The position numbers were made by a program, and so were the translations under genes. Positions 28,121-40,200 of a stretch of DNA of 64,000 nucleotides are shown one piece after another. The stretch comes from Viscum album (taxonomy: Eukaryota; Streptophyta; Magnoliopsida; Santalales; Viscaceae), in contig OY728130.1 in NCBI GenBank assembly GCA_963277665.1, positions 427,043,101-427,107,100 on the forward strand. The letters run 5' to 3'. The notes under the pieces were generated by a model. It did not search any database. It saw nothing but the letters and a program-made list of their open reading frames with translations, and was not told the origin of the DNA. Every line of letters begins with the position of its first letter. Position 1 is the stretch's first letter.

Positions 28121-29010
28121 AATCTGACTATAAAAATTCTGCCCCTTTATTGGTCAGACCTATCAATGGTGCTTCTTGGTGCGAGATGTCCTGATTGAAG
28201 TGTCTGTAGTATCCCTCCAGCCCTAAGAAACTTCATTCCTCAAAGACATTATTCTGATGCCCCCAGGAAACAACAACACTCACATTCTCTAGAACCATTG
28301 ATACTCCAGACTTTGGGATGATGTGACCCAAGAAGTGAATCTGATCCATCCAAAAGGGTCACTTCGAGAGTTTAACATATATCCAATGCTCTCTTAGTGT
28401 ACTCATAACGATCTCAAGATGTGTGACATGGTCGTGTTGAGTACAAGAGTACACCTAGATATCGTCCATGAAGAACACGAAGAAGGAGTCCAAATAAGGA
28501 GGGAACACTAGGTTCATCAGTTCCATGAAAACTACTGGCATGTTCGTGAGACCGAACGACATGACCGTATACTCATATATACCATACCTACTCTTGAAGG
28601 CTGTCAGAGATATACCCAATGGTCTAACGCGCAACTAATGATGGCCAGACCTCATGTCGATCTTCTAGAACACCTGAGCTCCTCAAATCTAATCAAAGAG
28701 GTCATCAATCCTCGGCAAGGCATATCGGTTCTTGACCATAAACTAGTTCATCTTCCGACAATCCACAAAAATCCAAAGGGTGATGTCTACCTTTTTCGCA
28801 AACAGGACAGGAAAAACCTAAGGAGAAGTACTGGGTCGGATGAAACCCCTTGCCTGCAACTCCTCCAACTACTTCTTGAGCTCCTGCAATTTAGGTGTAT
28901 CCATCCTATAAGGAGGAATGGAAACCAATGCCACTCCTGGAACGAGCTCAATAGAGAAGTCTACCTCACGCTCAAGTGGAAAACCTGAAAAATCCTCTGG
29001 AAAGACATCC
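28121..29010 (-). pseudogene. Reverse transcriptase of the Tekay element
   Basis: It starts after the ERE/PYRM linker (IPPYRMDTPKLQELKK near 28,870). Visible blocks are [49 protein letters not shown], the catalytic FFMDDI at about 28,458-28,475 (family VFIDDI), and HFLGHIIPKSG. Both Asp residues of the DD pair are present. Stops fall at DLFD-stop-I-stop-GAQVF-stop-KID, at HH-stop-LRVR and at DDI-stop-VYS. The enzyme is dead, but most motif wording survives. Confidence 0.92.
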
Positions 29011-29480
29011 TTTAAACGATCCACCACTGGGGGAATGTCTAACTGTGAAGTCCCCTGGACATCCAGATAAAGACTGGATATCTGGGATTTAACTCCCCCT
29101 ATCCCATGATGCTCTAATTCAGCTCTACCTACATGGACATCCCACTCTCCTTTATGAAGAAATGTTCTGCCCTCTGGTGATACGAAACTCACCCTACGAC
29201 GATAGCAATTGATGACTGCCTGGAAAGGAACCAACCAGTCCATCACGAGAATGATGTCATAACCTGACATCTCTAGTACATAGAGGTCCCATAAGAAGTG
29301 ACACCCCACAACATCAAGAGGGCACTCTATGAACTGATGTATGCTAGATTTCATTATTCCCAACGGTGTGTCAAGAGTCAACAAGTCAGCAGACGAAAAA
29401 ATACATAGCCTAAGGCTCTCCACAACTGCAACAGAGATAAACCTATGGGAAGCACTAGTTTCAAAAAGAGTTTAAGATAA
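29011..29480 (-). pseudogene. Aspartic protease of the Tekay element
   Basis: The protease would cut the polyprotein. The active-site block reads LFETSASHRFIS where the family has LFDTGASHSFIS: the catalytic Asp is Glu and the following Gly is Ser, and a stop lies just upstream. Downstream, LVMDWLVPFQAVINCYRRRV matches the family's ILGMDWL....VIDCY.K.V. The linker VFPEDFSGFPLEREVDFSIE leads into reverse transcriptase. The 184-codon open stretch 28,869-29,423 is the longest in the window. Confidence 0.9.
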
Positions 29481-30761
29481 AACTGAGGCTACTAAGATCG
29501 TACCTCGAATTGTAGAAGGGTCGGGATCCTGCTCTTGATAGGTCTACTCCACGGTGAAGGTAGGGCCTGCACCATGGCCATGCGCCTCTCGCTGACTACT
29601 CTGAGCTGATCCACTCTATTGTCACTGATGACCTGGTGACTGGCCACCATGGCCACGACCTCCACCTCGGCCCGAACGGTCGGAAGAACTCCAGTTCTGG
29701 GATTGGTGGGAAACTGGTGAAGCATCTCTATAATGTGGGGTCATAGAGGAACCCCTACCAACATATGAAGGTGAGAAGATCTGATAAAAGTGCTGATGAT
29801 GGCCCATCTTTCCGCAAGATCAGAACTCTCTAGGATCTCTTTGGAACTGAGGCCTAGAATGCCCACTCCCACCGCACTGGTAGCATGCAACCTGGATGCC
29901 AGAAGATGCACACCGCAAACCCCGATCTCCTTGAGAAGACTCTATCGACGCTTCCTATTGTCAGTAGGAGGAACACCAGCTCTAGATGGCTAACTTACCT
30001 AGATTACTACTCCAGAATACCTCAGATTACGCTCAGTAATCAGCGCCTGGTTGAAGATGGAGGATATCGAAGTAAACTGGAAGATATTCACCTAGGAATG
30101 GATATCCTTCCTAAGACCTTCCTCAAACATCCTAGCAAGGAACAAATCATCACCTGCTGGGATCGGTGGGAAACGCTTCAGATCAGTAAAACGAGACGAG
30201 TAATCCATAACAGAAAGAGTACCCTGCTGCAGACTCATAAACTCTCGAGCTCAATCGAACCTCAGGGTCTCTTGAGAGACGTAGTCATAAAAGGTGCATC
30301 GAAACTCATCCCATGACTTATCCTGATGGCGTACTAACTGTGAGATCACCTCCCACCACCTCTTAGCGGTGTCCTGGAGCATATAAGTAGCCATCTTTAC
30401 CCATTTATCTAGAGGTTTCTCTAGGTTCTCGATGATAGTCAGGGTGGCCTCGAACCACGACTCTACAGCCTGGGGTCATCCATCCCCTAAAAAAGTAGGA
30501 GGATGCTACTACTGAACAAACCCTCATCAACTCAGCCATCGATGGGGCAGGAGGCGGCGCTCCCTGAAAAGTCTGCAACATCCTTAAGAAGTCCTCCCTG
30601 AACTGTGTATCGTTTCCTGTGATGGGTATAACAGTTGGTGCCAAGGCTGGCATAGCAGGAGGATCTACATGAGGATTAATAGGAGGTCACAGATCAGCCA
30701 TATCTGGTGTCTGATCACCATCTGGAAACTGACGTACAACTGGAGGATGTCTCGGAGGCAT
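29481..30761 (-). pseudogene. Gag of the Tekay element
   Basis: Gag forms the virus-like particle and binds the RNA. The likely start is the ATG at 30,761 (MPPRHPPVV); the frame meets a TGA at 30,687-30,689 after MADL. The conserved retrotransposon gag core is legible at about 30,290-30,010: EFMSLQQGTLSVMDYSSRF, LKRFPP, LARMFEEGLR and ALITERNLRYSG, the last being a typical chromovirus block. The C-terminal part has a zinc knuckle near 29,870 with C-Y-Q-C and H but Phe in place of the last Cys. A second broken one starts just after a stop (SCGKMGHH). A Ser/Gly/Arg-rich tail follows. Frameshifts separate the pieces. Confidence 0.88.
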
Positions 30762-32236
30762 AGCTCTGAAAGATCAAAAGCACACATTAGATCAGAATTA
30801 ACAAGGACTGAAAACACAAGAGTACAAAATAGGAATATGGGGAAGAAACATTAATGTTTTATGAAACATGACTACAAAACGTGTATAAAAATTACATGGT
30901 GTGTCTGTTAAAGCCATTAAAATGGGCATGTACCCCTACCTGACAGGTCGTGTAAGACCCCAAAATACACGGCGTGTTGTCCACACACACGACATGTACT
31001 TGAAATCTAAACCCCTTCCCGAGTCTCCTTACACGGCTAACCCACATAGTCCAAAAAAACCCCAGACTACATGGTGTGTTCCCAAGGGAAACAACGTGTA
31101 CTATACATGGTCTCGGCAGCCCGTGTTATTAGTTACACGAATGTATACACGACTGACCCATGAACGACGTTTTCCAAATAAACATGGCATGTAACAGAGA
31201 AGTTACCGTCAACCCGTGTTGTCTACGACACGGCCTGGTACTCGGGACAAGACTACACGGTGTGTTCTATACCCACATGACGTGTATGGAAGAATGTGAC
31301 ACTGGCCCGTGTTGTTCGTGACAAGGCCGGGTACCAGAACAAAACTACACGGTGTGCTCCTCACCAACTCGGCGTATTCTACTCGGGCTTCCCCATCATG
31401 GGTTGTTAGTGACATTGCTGGCTACACGGCTCAAAACTACACGACGTGTACCTACCATACACGATGTGTTCCTGAAGGCATTTCTACAACAGCGTGTCCC
31501 TTCTCACACGGTCAGTGACATGGTCTAAAAACAACAATGTGTGTATTCAAAAAGTGCATGCTGTGTATTCTAGGTTTTTCTGGGATGTAGCTCAGAAACT
31601 GCACAGAATCCCAGAAAACAGAGAAAAAAGGAAAAAAGGTGCCAAATTCTGATCTGTGAGGGCCCATACTCCCCATGAATCAAATCGTGGAATCTCCTAC
31701 AGTCATAGACAAGAGAAAACAGGATCATGATCCACCAATTTCCGATTCAAGAGAGCCCATAACACCTCAAGAATCAAAATTTGGCATTCATTTAAGAAAA
31801 TTACAATACATAAAATCCTCTAATAAAGCAGTAGAGATTCTATCAAATATCTATCACAATAGCATGCATAATCTACACAAAGTCTATAAAAATAGCATGC
31901 AATCTCTAATGGACCCTAGATGGCATGGAAAGAATGCATGGCATGTGATCTCTACTAGTTCCGATATGATGCATGAGATGGCCTACCCTCTTCTCATCGG
32001 ACTACGACAGAAATAGAACGACAATAGTCAAAACAATAACACACAAATCATGTGAATCACTTTAGGTGAAATCATATCAACCATAAAATCTCAAAACCAA
32101 AAATTACAATAAATGAGGTACTATGGCTTTTCCCTATACATGAGTTAGCTACTCCTGATCACAGCTTAATAATAAGTACCGAATTTATCCTATCCCTGGT
32201 TAAAGGCTGTAAACAGTAAATCAAGATAAAATAATT
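30762..32236 (-). other. Leader (5' untranslated region) of the Tekay element
   Basis: About 1.5 kb lies between the primer site and the gag start. No motif-bearing frame was seen. The part 30,890-31,570 is packed with ACAC-GTGT near-palindromes. Packaging and dimerisation signals normally lie in such leaders, but none is identifiable. Confidence 0.7.
30890..31570. repeat. Cluster of ACACGGCGTGT-like near-palindromes in the leader
   Basis: Variants of ACACGGCGTGTA recur about every 20-60 bp, for example at 30,966 (ACACGGCGTGTTG), 31,069 (ACATGGTGTGTT), 31,255 (ACACGGTGTGTT), 31,345, 31,438 (ACACGACGTGTAC) and 31,458 (ACACGATGTGTT). Many are decayed by C-to-T changes. The same motif occurs in the LTRs of this element. 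Confidence 0.8.
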
Positions 32237-32248
32237 CCTTTGACACCA
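32237..32248 (-). promoter_or_regulatory. Primer-binding site of the Tekay element
   Basis: On the - strand TGGTGTCAAAGG matches 9 of 12 bases of the initiator tRNA-Met site TGGTATCAGAGC and lies four bases from the LTR end, as usual in this clade. Confidence 0.7.
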
Positions 32249-33059
32249 CTTTTTAACATCCCGACCCGAATACCACCAACCGGGACTCTGAGCCTGTTCG
32301 CCACAAGGCCTCAAGAGCATTTCCCCAAACTCCAGAGGCTGCTGACTAGTAGCAAGGGACTTGGGTGTGATAGTGGGGAAACTATTACCTCATTGGCAGA
32401 GCACACAAAAGAAATAAATAATCTTGAAATAATGGGAGCAATAAATAACCAACAAGAATAAACAACGGAAGACTAAATCAACAAACTGGAGTACGTGTGT
32501 ATACATATGGAATGATGCAGGATACATATCTAGGAAGGAAACCAAACCAGTCACAATGCTGAAAAAACACCATAGTACCCAAACAAGTACAAAATAAAAG
32601 TAAACATCTCCTCAGCATCGCATGCCAATTCTTGGTCCCTTTATCTCATTCTCCAAGAAATAAAGTTCCAGAAGTCAAAGGGCACTTTCCCTTGTCTGTA
32701 CTGACAACAACATAGTCTTATTGGGCCCAAAATCATGGCCCAAACAGGGTGTGAGATAAAATCCTAGTAGGCCACCACCCAAATATCTGTTCCTAATAGT
32801 CAGTGAGTATATGGCATTAAAAGTACAGTAAGTATTAAACAACAACAGAAAAGCAGTAGGAAGTAAATAGTAAGCAGTATTGTAGGATGATGCACAACAG
32901 TAATCAATCCATAACCAACAACAGCAGGGAAGTAACCATTGAACAAGCAAGAAAAACCCTCTGGGAAGTACTCACAGTCATCCCCTCTGGACCTATCCAA
33001 GAAGTACCACAACCCTCTGGGCAGTGAAATCATCCTAACTCCACTGGCTTGGTCATAAG

Positions 33060-33530
33060 AAATTATGAGCCTCTCCGGGAAATCACACTCGGTAAATTCC
33101 CCTTATAGTCTAGGGTAGCCAGGGAATCACTGAGGAAGATCACGCGGTCTAACCCTCTTAGTCCCAAGTTCTAGGGACTCTTTGAGGAAGATATCTCAGT
33201 CAATTCATCCTATAGCCTTAGGTATACCACATATTCTATGAGGAATCCCACTCGGTCAATTCCTCTTCTAGCCTGGGAAGATTCTTAAAGAGAAAACAAA
33301 TAAGGTAAAACTCTCTGAGGAAGCGCACTCGGTCTACGCTCCTGTAGTCTATAATAATCCAAGACTCTCTGGGAGCTCACTCGGTCCATCCCCTATAGTA
33401 TAATGTCCAAGAATATCTGAGGAAGCTCTCTCGGTCTACCCTCCTATAGTCTATAATGACTAAGACTCATTAGGAAGCTCACTCGGTCTATCCCTTATAG
33501 TCAATAACACCTGGTTCTATCAGTCTCGTG
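33060..33530. repeat. Minisatellite of about 55-bp units inside the Tekay LTR
   Basis: Units with the pattern GAGGAAGCTCACTCGGT, then CCTATAGTCTA, then CAAGACTC repeat roughly seven or eight times with much variation. The truncated LTR keeps about four such units at 24,886-25,080, including one extra unit relative to the 5' LTR. Confidence 0.75.
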
Positions 33531-34234
33531 CCGGTCATTGCATAATAATGTTATAAGGCCAGAGTACACCTATAGAGCTACTTGGAAAATGAAAGTACAC
33601 CTATAGGGATACTTTGCTAACATTATATAGGTCAACAACCATGTTATACAAAAACACTCCATCCTATAGACACAAGGCATGGAAACAGGTGTAACAGCCA
33701 AAGGAAAATGAAACCTGAAGGTCGTAAAATAAAAAAACATGGAAAAATGTCCAAGAACAACAAAATACCCTCTAACATGATTAATTTACCTTTACACAAG
33801 CATACAAAAAAGTCAGGAAAACAACAAGGGAAAATGGTAAACACCCAATACCCTGTTCACTCGTATTGGTGGAATTTTCATATAAAACTCAAGGACTTTG
33901 AACAGTAAGGCACATACTACATACCTCGATCCTATAAGATCGATATAATTGAACCACGACCATTGATTCTCCATTTAACTTTGTAGATCTGAGAAAATGT
34001 AAAAAAATATCAACCCACAAATTCTTGATAAGGAGGAGGAATTGGAAAACAAGGCTCAAGAAAAAGGAAGAAATCACCGTTGTGATTCCCATGAAATCGA
34101 CTGTGCTCGAATCCGAGAATGGACGGAGGAACGGTGGCTCGTTGAAGATTCGAGGATTCTCGGTGCTCTCGGACGAAGAATATGGAGAAGAATACCTTTT
34201 CGTCGATTATGGACGACTCTGGTCCATTTAATGA

Positions 34235-34420
34235 AAAATAAGTACACGGCGTGTACTTTATGAGTATAGGGCGTGTACTAGGTTTTTCCATAATCCGCCA
34301 AAATCGGCCTCCACGTCACCCCTAAACACCGCGTTTGTGGCCCAGACACGGCCAGTACACGGCTTCGGGCGGGAAAAGAGTACACGACGTGTACTCAAAA
34401 AGTACACGACGTGTACTTAA
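34235..34420. repeat. ACAC-GTGT near-palindromes in the Tekay LTR
   Basis: Copies include TACACGGCGTGTAC at about 34,240 and two adjacent TACACGACGTGTAC copies at about 34,380 and 34,401. The other LTR has decayed counterparts near 25,963 and 25,981. They lie in the U3 part, where promoter elements would be expected. Confidence 0.8.
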
Positions 34421-34501
34421 AATTTTTTCAGATACTTTATTTTTTCTCAAAAACTCCAGAAAAAGGAAAGCATACTTGAAACGAAGATCCGGGTTTTTAC
34501 A

Positions 34502-37295
34502 GTAACAACGTTTCCACTCATCATCACCCTTAGTGTGCCCATCAAGATCATGAGAAAATAAAAAGAAATTACTCTTTTAACACCCCTATAATAATTCTGT
34601 TGGTTTTATGATTCTTAAATGACCAAGACAACATTTCTAAACATGGGTTCCAATGGTGGTTTCCCTGAGAGAAGGTTGTAATATTAACTAAGATATTTTT
34701 ATAGTTTTTCATTAAACACTCTATCTATGTAATAAAAATTTAATTATAAAAACCCCATTATATAAAAAGTACTGAAATATGAATATTTTTTTGGATTAAT
34801 ATTAATACATCTCCTACTCAATCAAATTAGAAATAGAAGAATCTTTTTTGTGTACGGTAGAATACCACCTCACAAACTAATTTAACTTTTTCATAGCACT
34901 ATTCATATGGATAGTCCTTATTCAGGTAATAATGAATATAAATTATATATATGAAATAATATTTATTCCTAAAATTTAATTTATATCAATTAATACCTCA
35001 CTATATCACCCAATAAAAATGATAGTGTCTTTTATGAGTACAAATAACCAACGATATTTATGGAGCGATTCAATTACACATTAAAACCCTCCTTTTAATA
35101 ATCATTTTCGAAATTTACCAAATAAAAAATATGGTATTTATTAAATTAATATAAATCCAATGGTGATGAAACTATATCCTATACACAACATCGAAAACAT
35201 CCATAAAAAACATTCATCACAAAACAAACATGTTAACATCAGAAATAAAAATAATAATGGAATATTATTATTATTGGGTGATAAGATATTATAAGTGGGA
35301 AGTATATGATATTTTATATATGTATTAGGTGATGTAATGTAATTATAATAAATATACATGAATTATACAAGTGGCTAAAGAACATTTTATTATGTGGAAT
35401 TATGAGGTAAGGGGTTTCGTATATCAAATAACATTCATTGGGTTATACTAATACATACTTGAAAATACAATGAAATGATTATGTTTGAAATGAAATATTA
35501 ATTGATAATTTTCAATTTCCACTATTTTTATGATTTAAATTTTATATATGTATTCACATTATTTATTATATTCTCACTCTAATGATACAATCTTTGTGAA
35601 TGATATCATCTCTATTTCCTCTCCATTGAGATATATGTGGTATTATGAACCTATATAATTTTAGTATTTTAAACCTATTCCATGTAACAAGAATATATAT
35701 TTATTCATGGGGATTAATGTTTTAATTCATTATTACGAAGTCAAGGGGTTATTATTTAATAGATACCAAAGAGGTAAAAAATTATTTATAATCTATTTCT
35801 TCTAGGATTGATTATATTTGTTGCTTAAGGAATCTTATAATATATCATTCATAAACGTGATATATTTTATTATACACTTTTTTATTATGTAGTTTCATTT
35901 TTTCTTACATATTATCATCTCTTTGTAACTTATATCATGCAATGAAGTGATTAACATAAAATGAAATCTTTTTTTTATCGAGTATATTTTTCATCCAAGT
36001 CAATATTATTAAAATTTATTTTAAAAATTTCAATTTTATTTAGTAGAATAATTTATTAATGAAATTTTATGTTATAATTTACTTTTTTAATGGGTTATAA
36101 AATAATCCTTATATTTTTTTCCCAAAATGGTTATTTTCTACTATGTTTTAAAAAAATTCAAAAAAATGTTTTCTTTTTAATAGATACAGAATTAACTAAC
36201 ATTCCCAAAACCAAAAATGGATTATACAATTTATATTATTATAAATTATTTCAATGTTTATAAAAATATTACTCTAAAATAAGTAAATATTTTAATCTTT
36301 TATTTCATTTTCTTTTATTCTCCAAAATATTTTATTTTTTATATAATATATATATTAGATGAAATGATGGTCAACTTTTACCTCTTAGAAATTTTTTATC
36401 ATTATATATTATCTAAAAAATTCAGATTATTTTGGTCATATCTCATTGGTCATTAACTTTTTTTAAAATATTTATATTATTTTTATCATGGATATTGATA
36501 TTTCTGAAACATTTTACAATTTCTATATATGGTTTTCTACTTTGAATGTTATTTGATTAATTGGGGATATCTTTATATTATGTATCGTTTACTCAGTATA
36601 AATATTTATTAATATTCCATATTATTTATATATTAATTTTCCATTCAATATATGAGGAATGAATTGGATATGTAGTGATAGGTGTGGCGCAAAATTTTAT
36701 AGCTTATAGATTTATCGATAGGACTAGAGACACAAATCAATTGGATAACCTTATAAAACAGGTTTTTGGTGTACACCTACCAATTATTCGTACAATCTTG
36801 GTTCAAGGAAATTTCTATTAATTATATCATGATGTGTGAGATAATTCCATCATACAATTTAAATTTAATTTTTTTAGGATTATTTTATTATTATCCATGA
36901 TATTTTTTCATTAGATACTATCAATAGATTTATTTTTTACTCCTATTAATGATTAAATGGAATTTTTTTTCTATTATATTGATTCCACAATAGATAAAGC
37001 AATTTAATCAGGATTTATTCTATTATACATAACCGTTATTAAATTTTTGATATCACACATATTTTTTCTTTTCCCTAGAATATGAATAAAAATAATTGAA
37101 TTAGTTTCAAGGATGTTAAACATTTTATTTTTTATTATTTATATTTTATTTTCAATGATAATTGGGAATCAAATGATTATCCAGTTCACTATGTTTACTA
37201 AACTGGTCAACCATTAGGGATGCAGTCGGTTATATCATGTAATAGTGTAATAAATTAGGCTCATACTCTAGGATAATAGATATTGGGTTGTTACA
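34502..37295 (+). repeat. Right (3') LTR of the long-LTR element, second part
   Basis: It resumes directly after the Tekay 5' LTR edge. The first bases (AACAACGTTTCCACTCATCATC) match the left LTR at about 19,033 onward (ACAACAGATTCCAACACTTCATC). Homology continues to 37,295, where it ends with GGGTTGTTACA, a canonical gypsy LTR end. Sequence after 37,295 does not match the internal region that follows the left LTR. Confidence 0.7.
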
Positions 37296-40200
37296 GAAAA
37301 TACATTTCCAAAAATATCCCCTACTCAATATAACCATTATTTTATTCTCTAATAATTTGTATAAAATAAAAAATATATTTCCAGAAATCGTATTCTATAT
37401 AGATTACTTTCAAATAGATGTTATTAAAATAAAAATGTATATCACATCAATTTCTATAACCTTAATATCACATTCAAAGATCATATTGAATAAGAAACAT
37501 TTATCAAACAGAACATGAAAAACATCATATTTTTCAATTTTTGTAATAAAATTTCATTCTAATTAATAATTTTTAAATTATGTATCCATATGTTTCATAT
37601 AAAAAACACATTACAATAAAACTTATAAACTTATTTTAAAAAGAACATAAATATTTTCAAAATTAAGTGATAATTAGCATCCATAAAACATAAATGATTA
37701 TATCTATAGTAACCCAAGACTATTCAAACGTGTAAAATATATTACTTTAACATGAAGTGTTTTTTGTCTAAAATCTAATTTCATATCCTTTTTATAGGGG
37801 AATGGAGATGAATGATAATAACTTAGCCTTTAACTAGTAGATCACAAAATATTTTCATCATAATTTTAACATCTATTATATATTAAGGGATGTCAAAACG
37901 TGTTTTAACATCATTTATGCACATAATTGATTTTAATCATCCAACACAGAGTTATTAACCTTAGTTATGTATTAATTGATGTTAATAATCATTTTAACCT
38001 TAGTGATTTATATAAAAGATATTTGAATTCTTGGTTTTTATTTCATTTAATATATAATAATTGTTCAAATAATTTTTATCATTAGTTTGTATATAATTGA
38101 TAACAAAACCCTTGGTTTTACTATTGGTAAATATATAACCATTTTTAGCTTATAGGTTTAATATTATAGAAAATATAAATAATGCTATACTAAGAGTATT
38201 AACATTTTTAGTATGAATTACTGATCATAAAATAAAATCTTAGCATCAAGAAACAATAATGTTTCATATTATCTATAGCACACCCTTATAATTTTTATCA
38301 TTGAGATTAATAATTTATCACTCTATAAGCACACATATTCCAATTCCATATATATTTTATCATTATATATCTTTATTGAATCTGGATTTAATCACCCTTA
38401 ATTATTATAATTCTTTATCCTTCCACTTATTTTCCATTCCTCCACTTTAGAGAGGTAGTTATAATTTTTATATAATTTTTTTATTTTTTAAATTAATTAT
38501 TTTAATTACAGATATAATTCTGAATTTTTTTGAAGTAGAGTTATTTAATTTTATATGAAAATATAAAGTATTCACATAAGATTTATGAGTAGAAGTTAAA
38601 AATGAAATAATATTTTTTTACATTTTAATAATATGTATATCAATGAATGATATTTACATTTAGATTACATGACCAGTAGAATTGAAATGTGTCTAAAGAA
38701 ATGAGTATATATTTTTAGTTTTTATTTAGATTCTACAATATCATCTTCGTATATCTTAATTTTATTCTAAATGATTTAGGTGAATTTAAATATTTTAAAA
38801 AATAATGAAAATTTAACATAAAATTTCAAAACAAAGAAATATTAAAGTCTCACATTTTTACATCAGTTATTTTGATAACATATATTGAAATATTCATATT
38901 CCATCAATTATATATTTAACTAAAATTATATATATTTTTCATTATCAATTATTGATATAAATAATGTAGAAACCCTCAAATATCCATAAAATAACATTTT
39001 TTTTGATTTTGAGTCCCTATATTAAACAATACACATAAAATATCAGAGCTATTTATATTTTCTGAAAAAATGATGCTAAAACAAAACCAAAAAATTTGAT
39101 GCTAAGTGATTTTATTCCACTAGTGTTTTATATTTCCCATTTTGAATAATAATTCAAAATGATTGGGATCATAAATTTTACTTTTTAAGAATAATAAAAG
39201 ATAATTTTATTGGCCTCAAATTGTTTTCTTTAGTTATTGGAAAAACCTCAATTAATTATATTTAAAAATATAAAAAGTTTGAAATTTCATAATAATTATG
39301 TCATGTATCTGATGCGAGAATAAATAATAATTAAAAAATGAATTATAAATAAAATTATATGAAAATATTAACTCATAAAAAATTAAATGAAAACAAATAA
39401 CACATATGCAATGAATTAGTTAAATATAAAATCAGAAAAAACATCATGAAGTTTAATTTAGTATTATAGAGATAAAAAGATCACACATGTGAGACCCTAT
39501 ATTTATTAAATTAATATTTTAAATGGATATTTAATATTAAAATGAATATTGGGTATAGATAAAATAATTTTTTGTATATTTAAATGTGAAATAAAATTAA
39601 GAAGATATTGTTTTTAAAACTTATATCTATAAAAGCATAAAATATAAATATAAAGATAATAAGAAAATAATATATAATTATTTTAAAATTTTCAAAAAAA
39701 CATAATTCACTCCTAGTAAATTCAAAATTAATCAAACTAAGAGGTATTTTAAAAAAAAATATACTAACAAATGAAAGGTGTTTATAAATTAAAGAGATAT
39801 ATATTATTACCATGATATTTTTTGATAACAAAAGAAACCCTGATGGTTTTTAAAAAGGTGGTTATTTTTGAGTGGAGGTGACTTTTGAAGAAGAAGTTAT
39901 GTGTTTGTTATGTGAAATGTTGGTGTTGTAATTTTTTTATCAATACATTAAAACAATTTATGACACATGAATAACAATAAAAAATATGTTTGTTAATTTA
40001 TTTAGATTAGGTGGATGTAATTTTTTAATATTGAAATAATTTTAAGAGTATTGGAGTTGATGAGTAAAAAGTTCAGAGAAGTTCTTATGTTGAGGAGGAA
40101 ATCAAACCACCATGAATTCCATTACCAAAAGAATATATTTTTTAATATTAATGTTCTTTTTTTTAGTAAAAAAAATTTCCATGAAAATTTTCACACAATG

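Larger units (their letters stand above)
24886..34501 (-). mobile_element. Tekay/Del-type chromovirus (Ty3/gypsy), decayed, nested
   Basis: A 9.6-kb LTR retrotransposon lying on the - strand inside the right LTR of another element. In its own direction it reads 5' LTR (34,501-32,252), primer site, a 1.5-kb leader, gag, protease, reverse transcriptase, RNase H, integrase, chromodomain, polypurine tract and 3' LTR (26,080-24,886). Gag-pol would be one long reading frame in an intact Tekay element; here it is cut by many stops and a few frameshifts. The C-terminal chromodomain and the domain order identify a chromovirus. The block wording (YRM, VFFMDDI, FTDDKSLKY, CSTCQQVK) fits Tekay/Del best. 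Over the last roughly 98 bp the two LTRs differ at about 14 positions by eye, so insertion is not recent. The 3' LTR lacks about 1.1 kb, lost with a little host sequence. Confidence 0.93.
32252..34501 (-). repeat. 5' LTR of the Tekay element, full length
   Basis: About 2.25 kb. On the - strand it starts with TGTAAAAACCCGGATC (34,501) and ends with GGTCGGGATGTTAAA (32,252), a decayed version of the common ending GGGATGTTACA. It contains, from its start, a zone of ACAC-GTGT near-palindromes (34,235-34,420), a purine-rich segment, AC-CTATAG repeats and a block of roughly 55-bp tandem units. Short open frames inside it, such as 34,025-34,231 on the + strand, are shared with the other LTR and lack protein motifs. 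Confidence 0.88.

Noticed and set aside
28638..28988. 116-codon open frame on the + strand
   Set aside because: It is the antisense shadow of reverse transcriptase, whose motifs are clear on the - strand.
29885..30316. 143-codon open frame on the + strand
   Set aside because: It is antisense to the conserved gag core (LQQGTLSVMDY and ITERNLRYSG blocks), so not a gene.
32675..33033. Two overlapping - strand frames rich in Leu and Cys, looking membrane-like
   Set aside because: They lie inside the Tekay 5' LTR; the hydrophobic look comes from pyrimidine-rich sequence.
35141..35359. 72-codon - strand frame
   Set aside because: It lies within the right LTR of the long-LTR element and its equivalent in the left LTR is not open.
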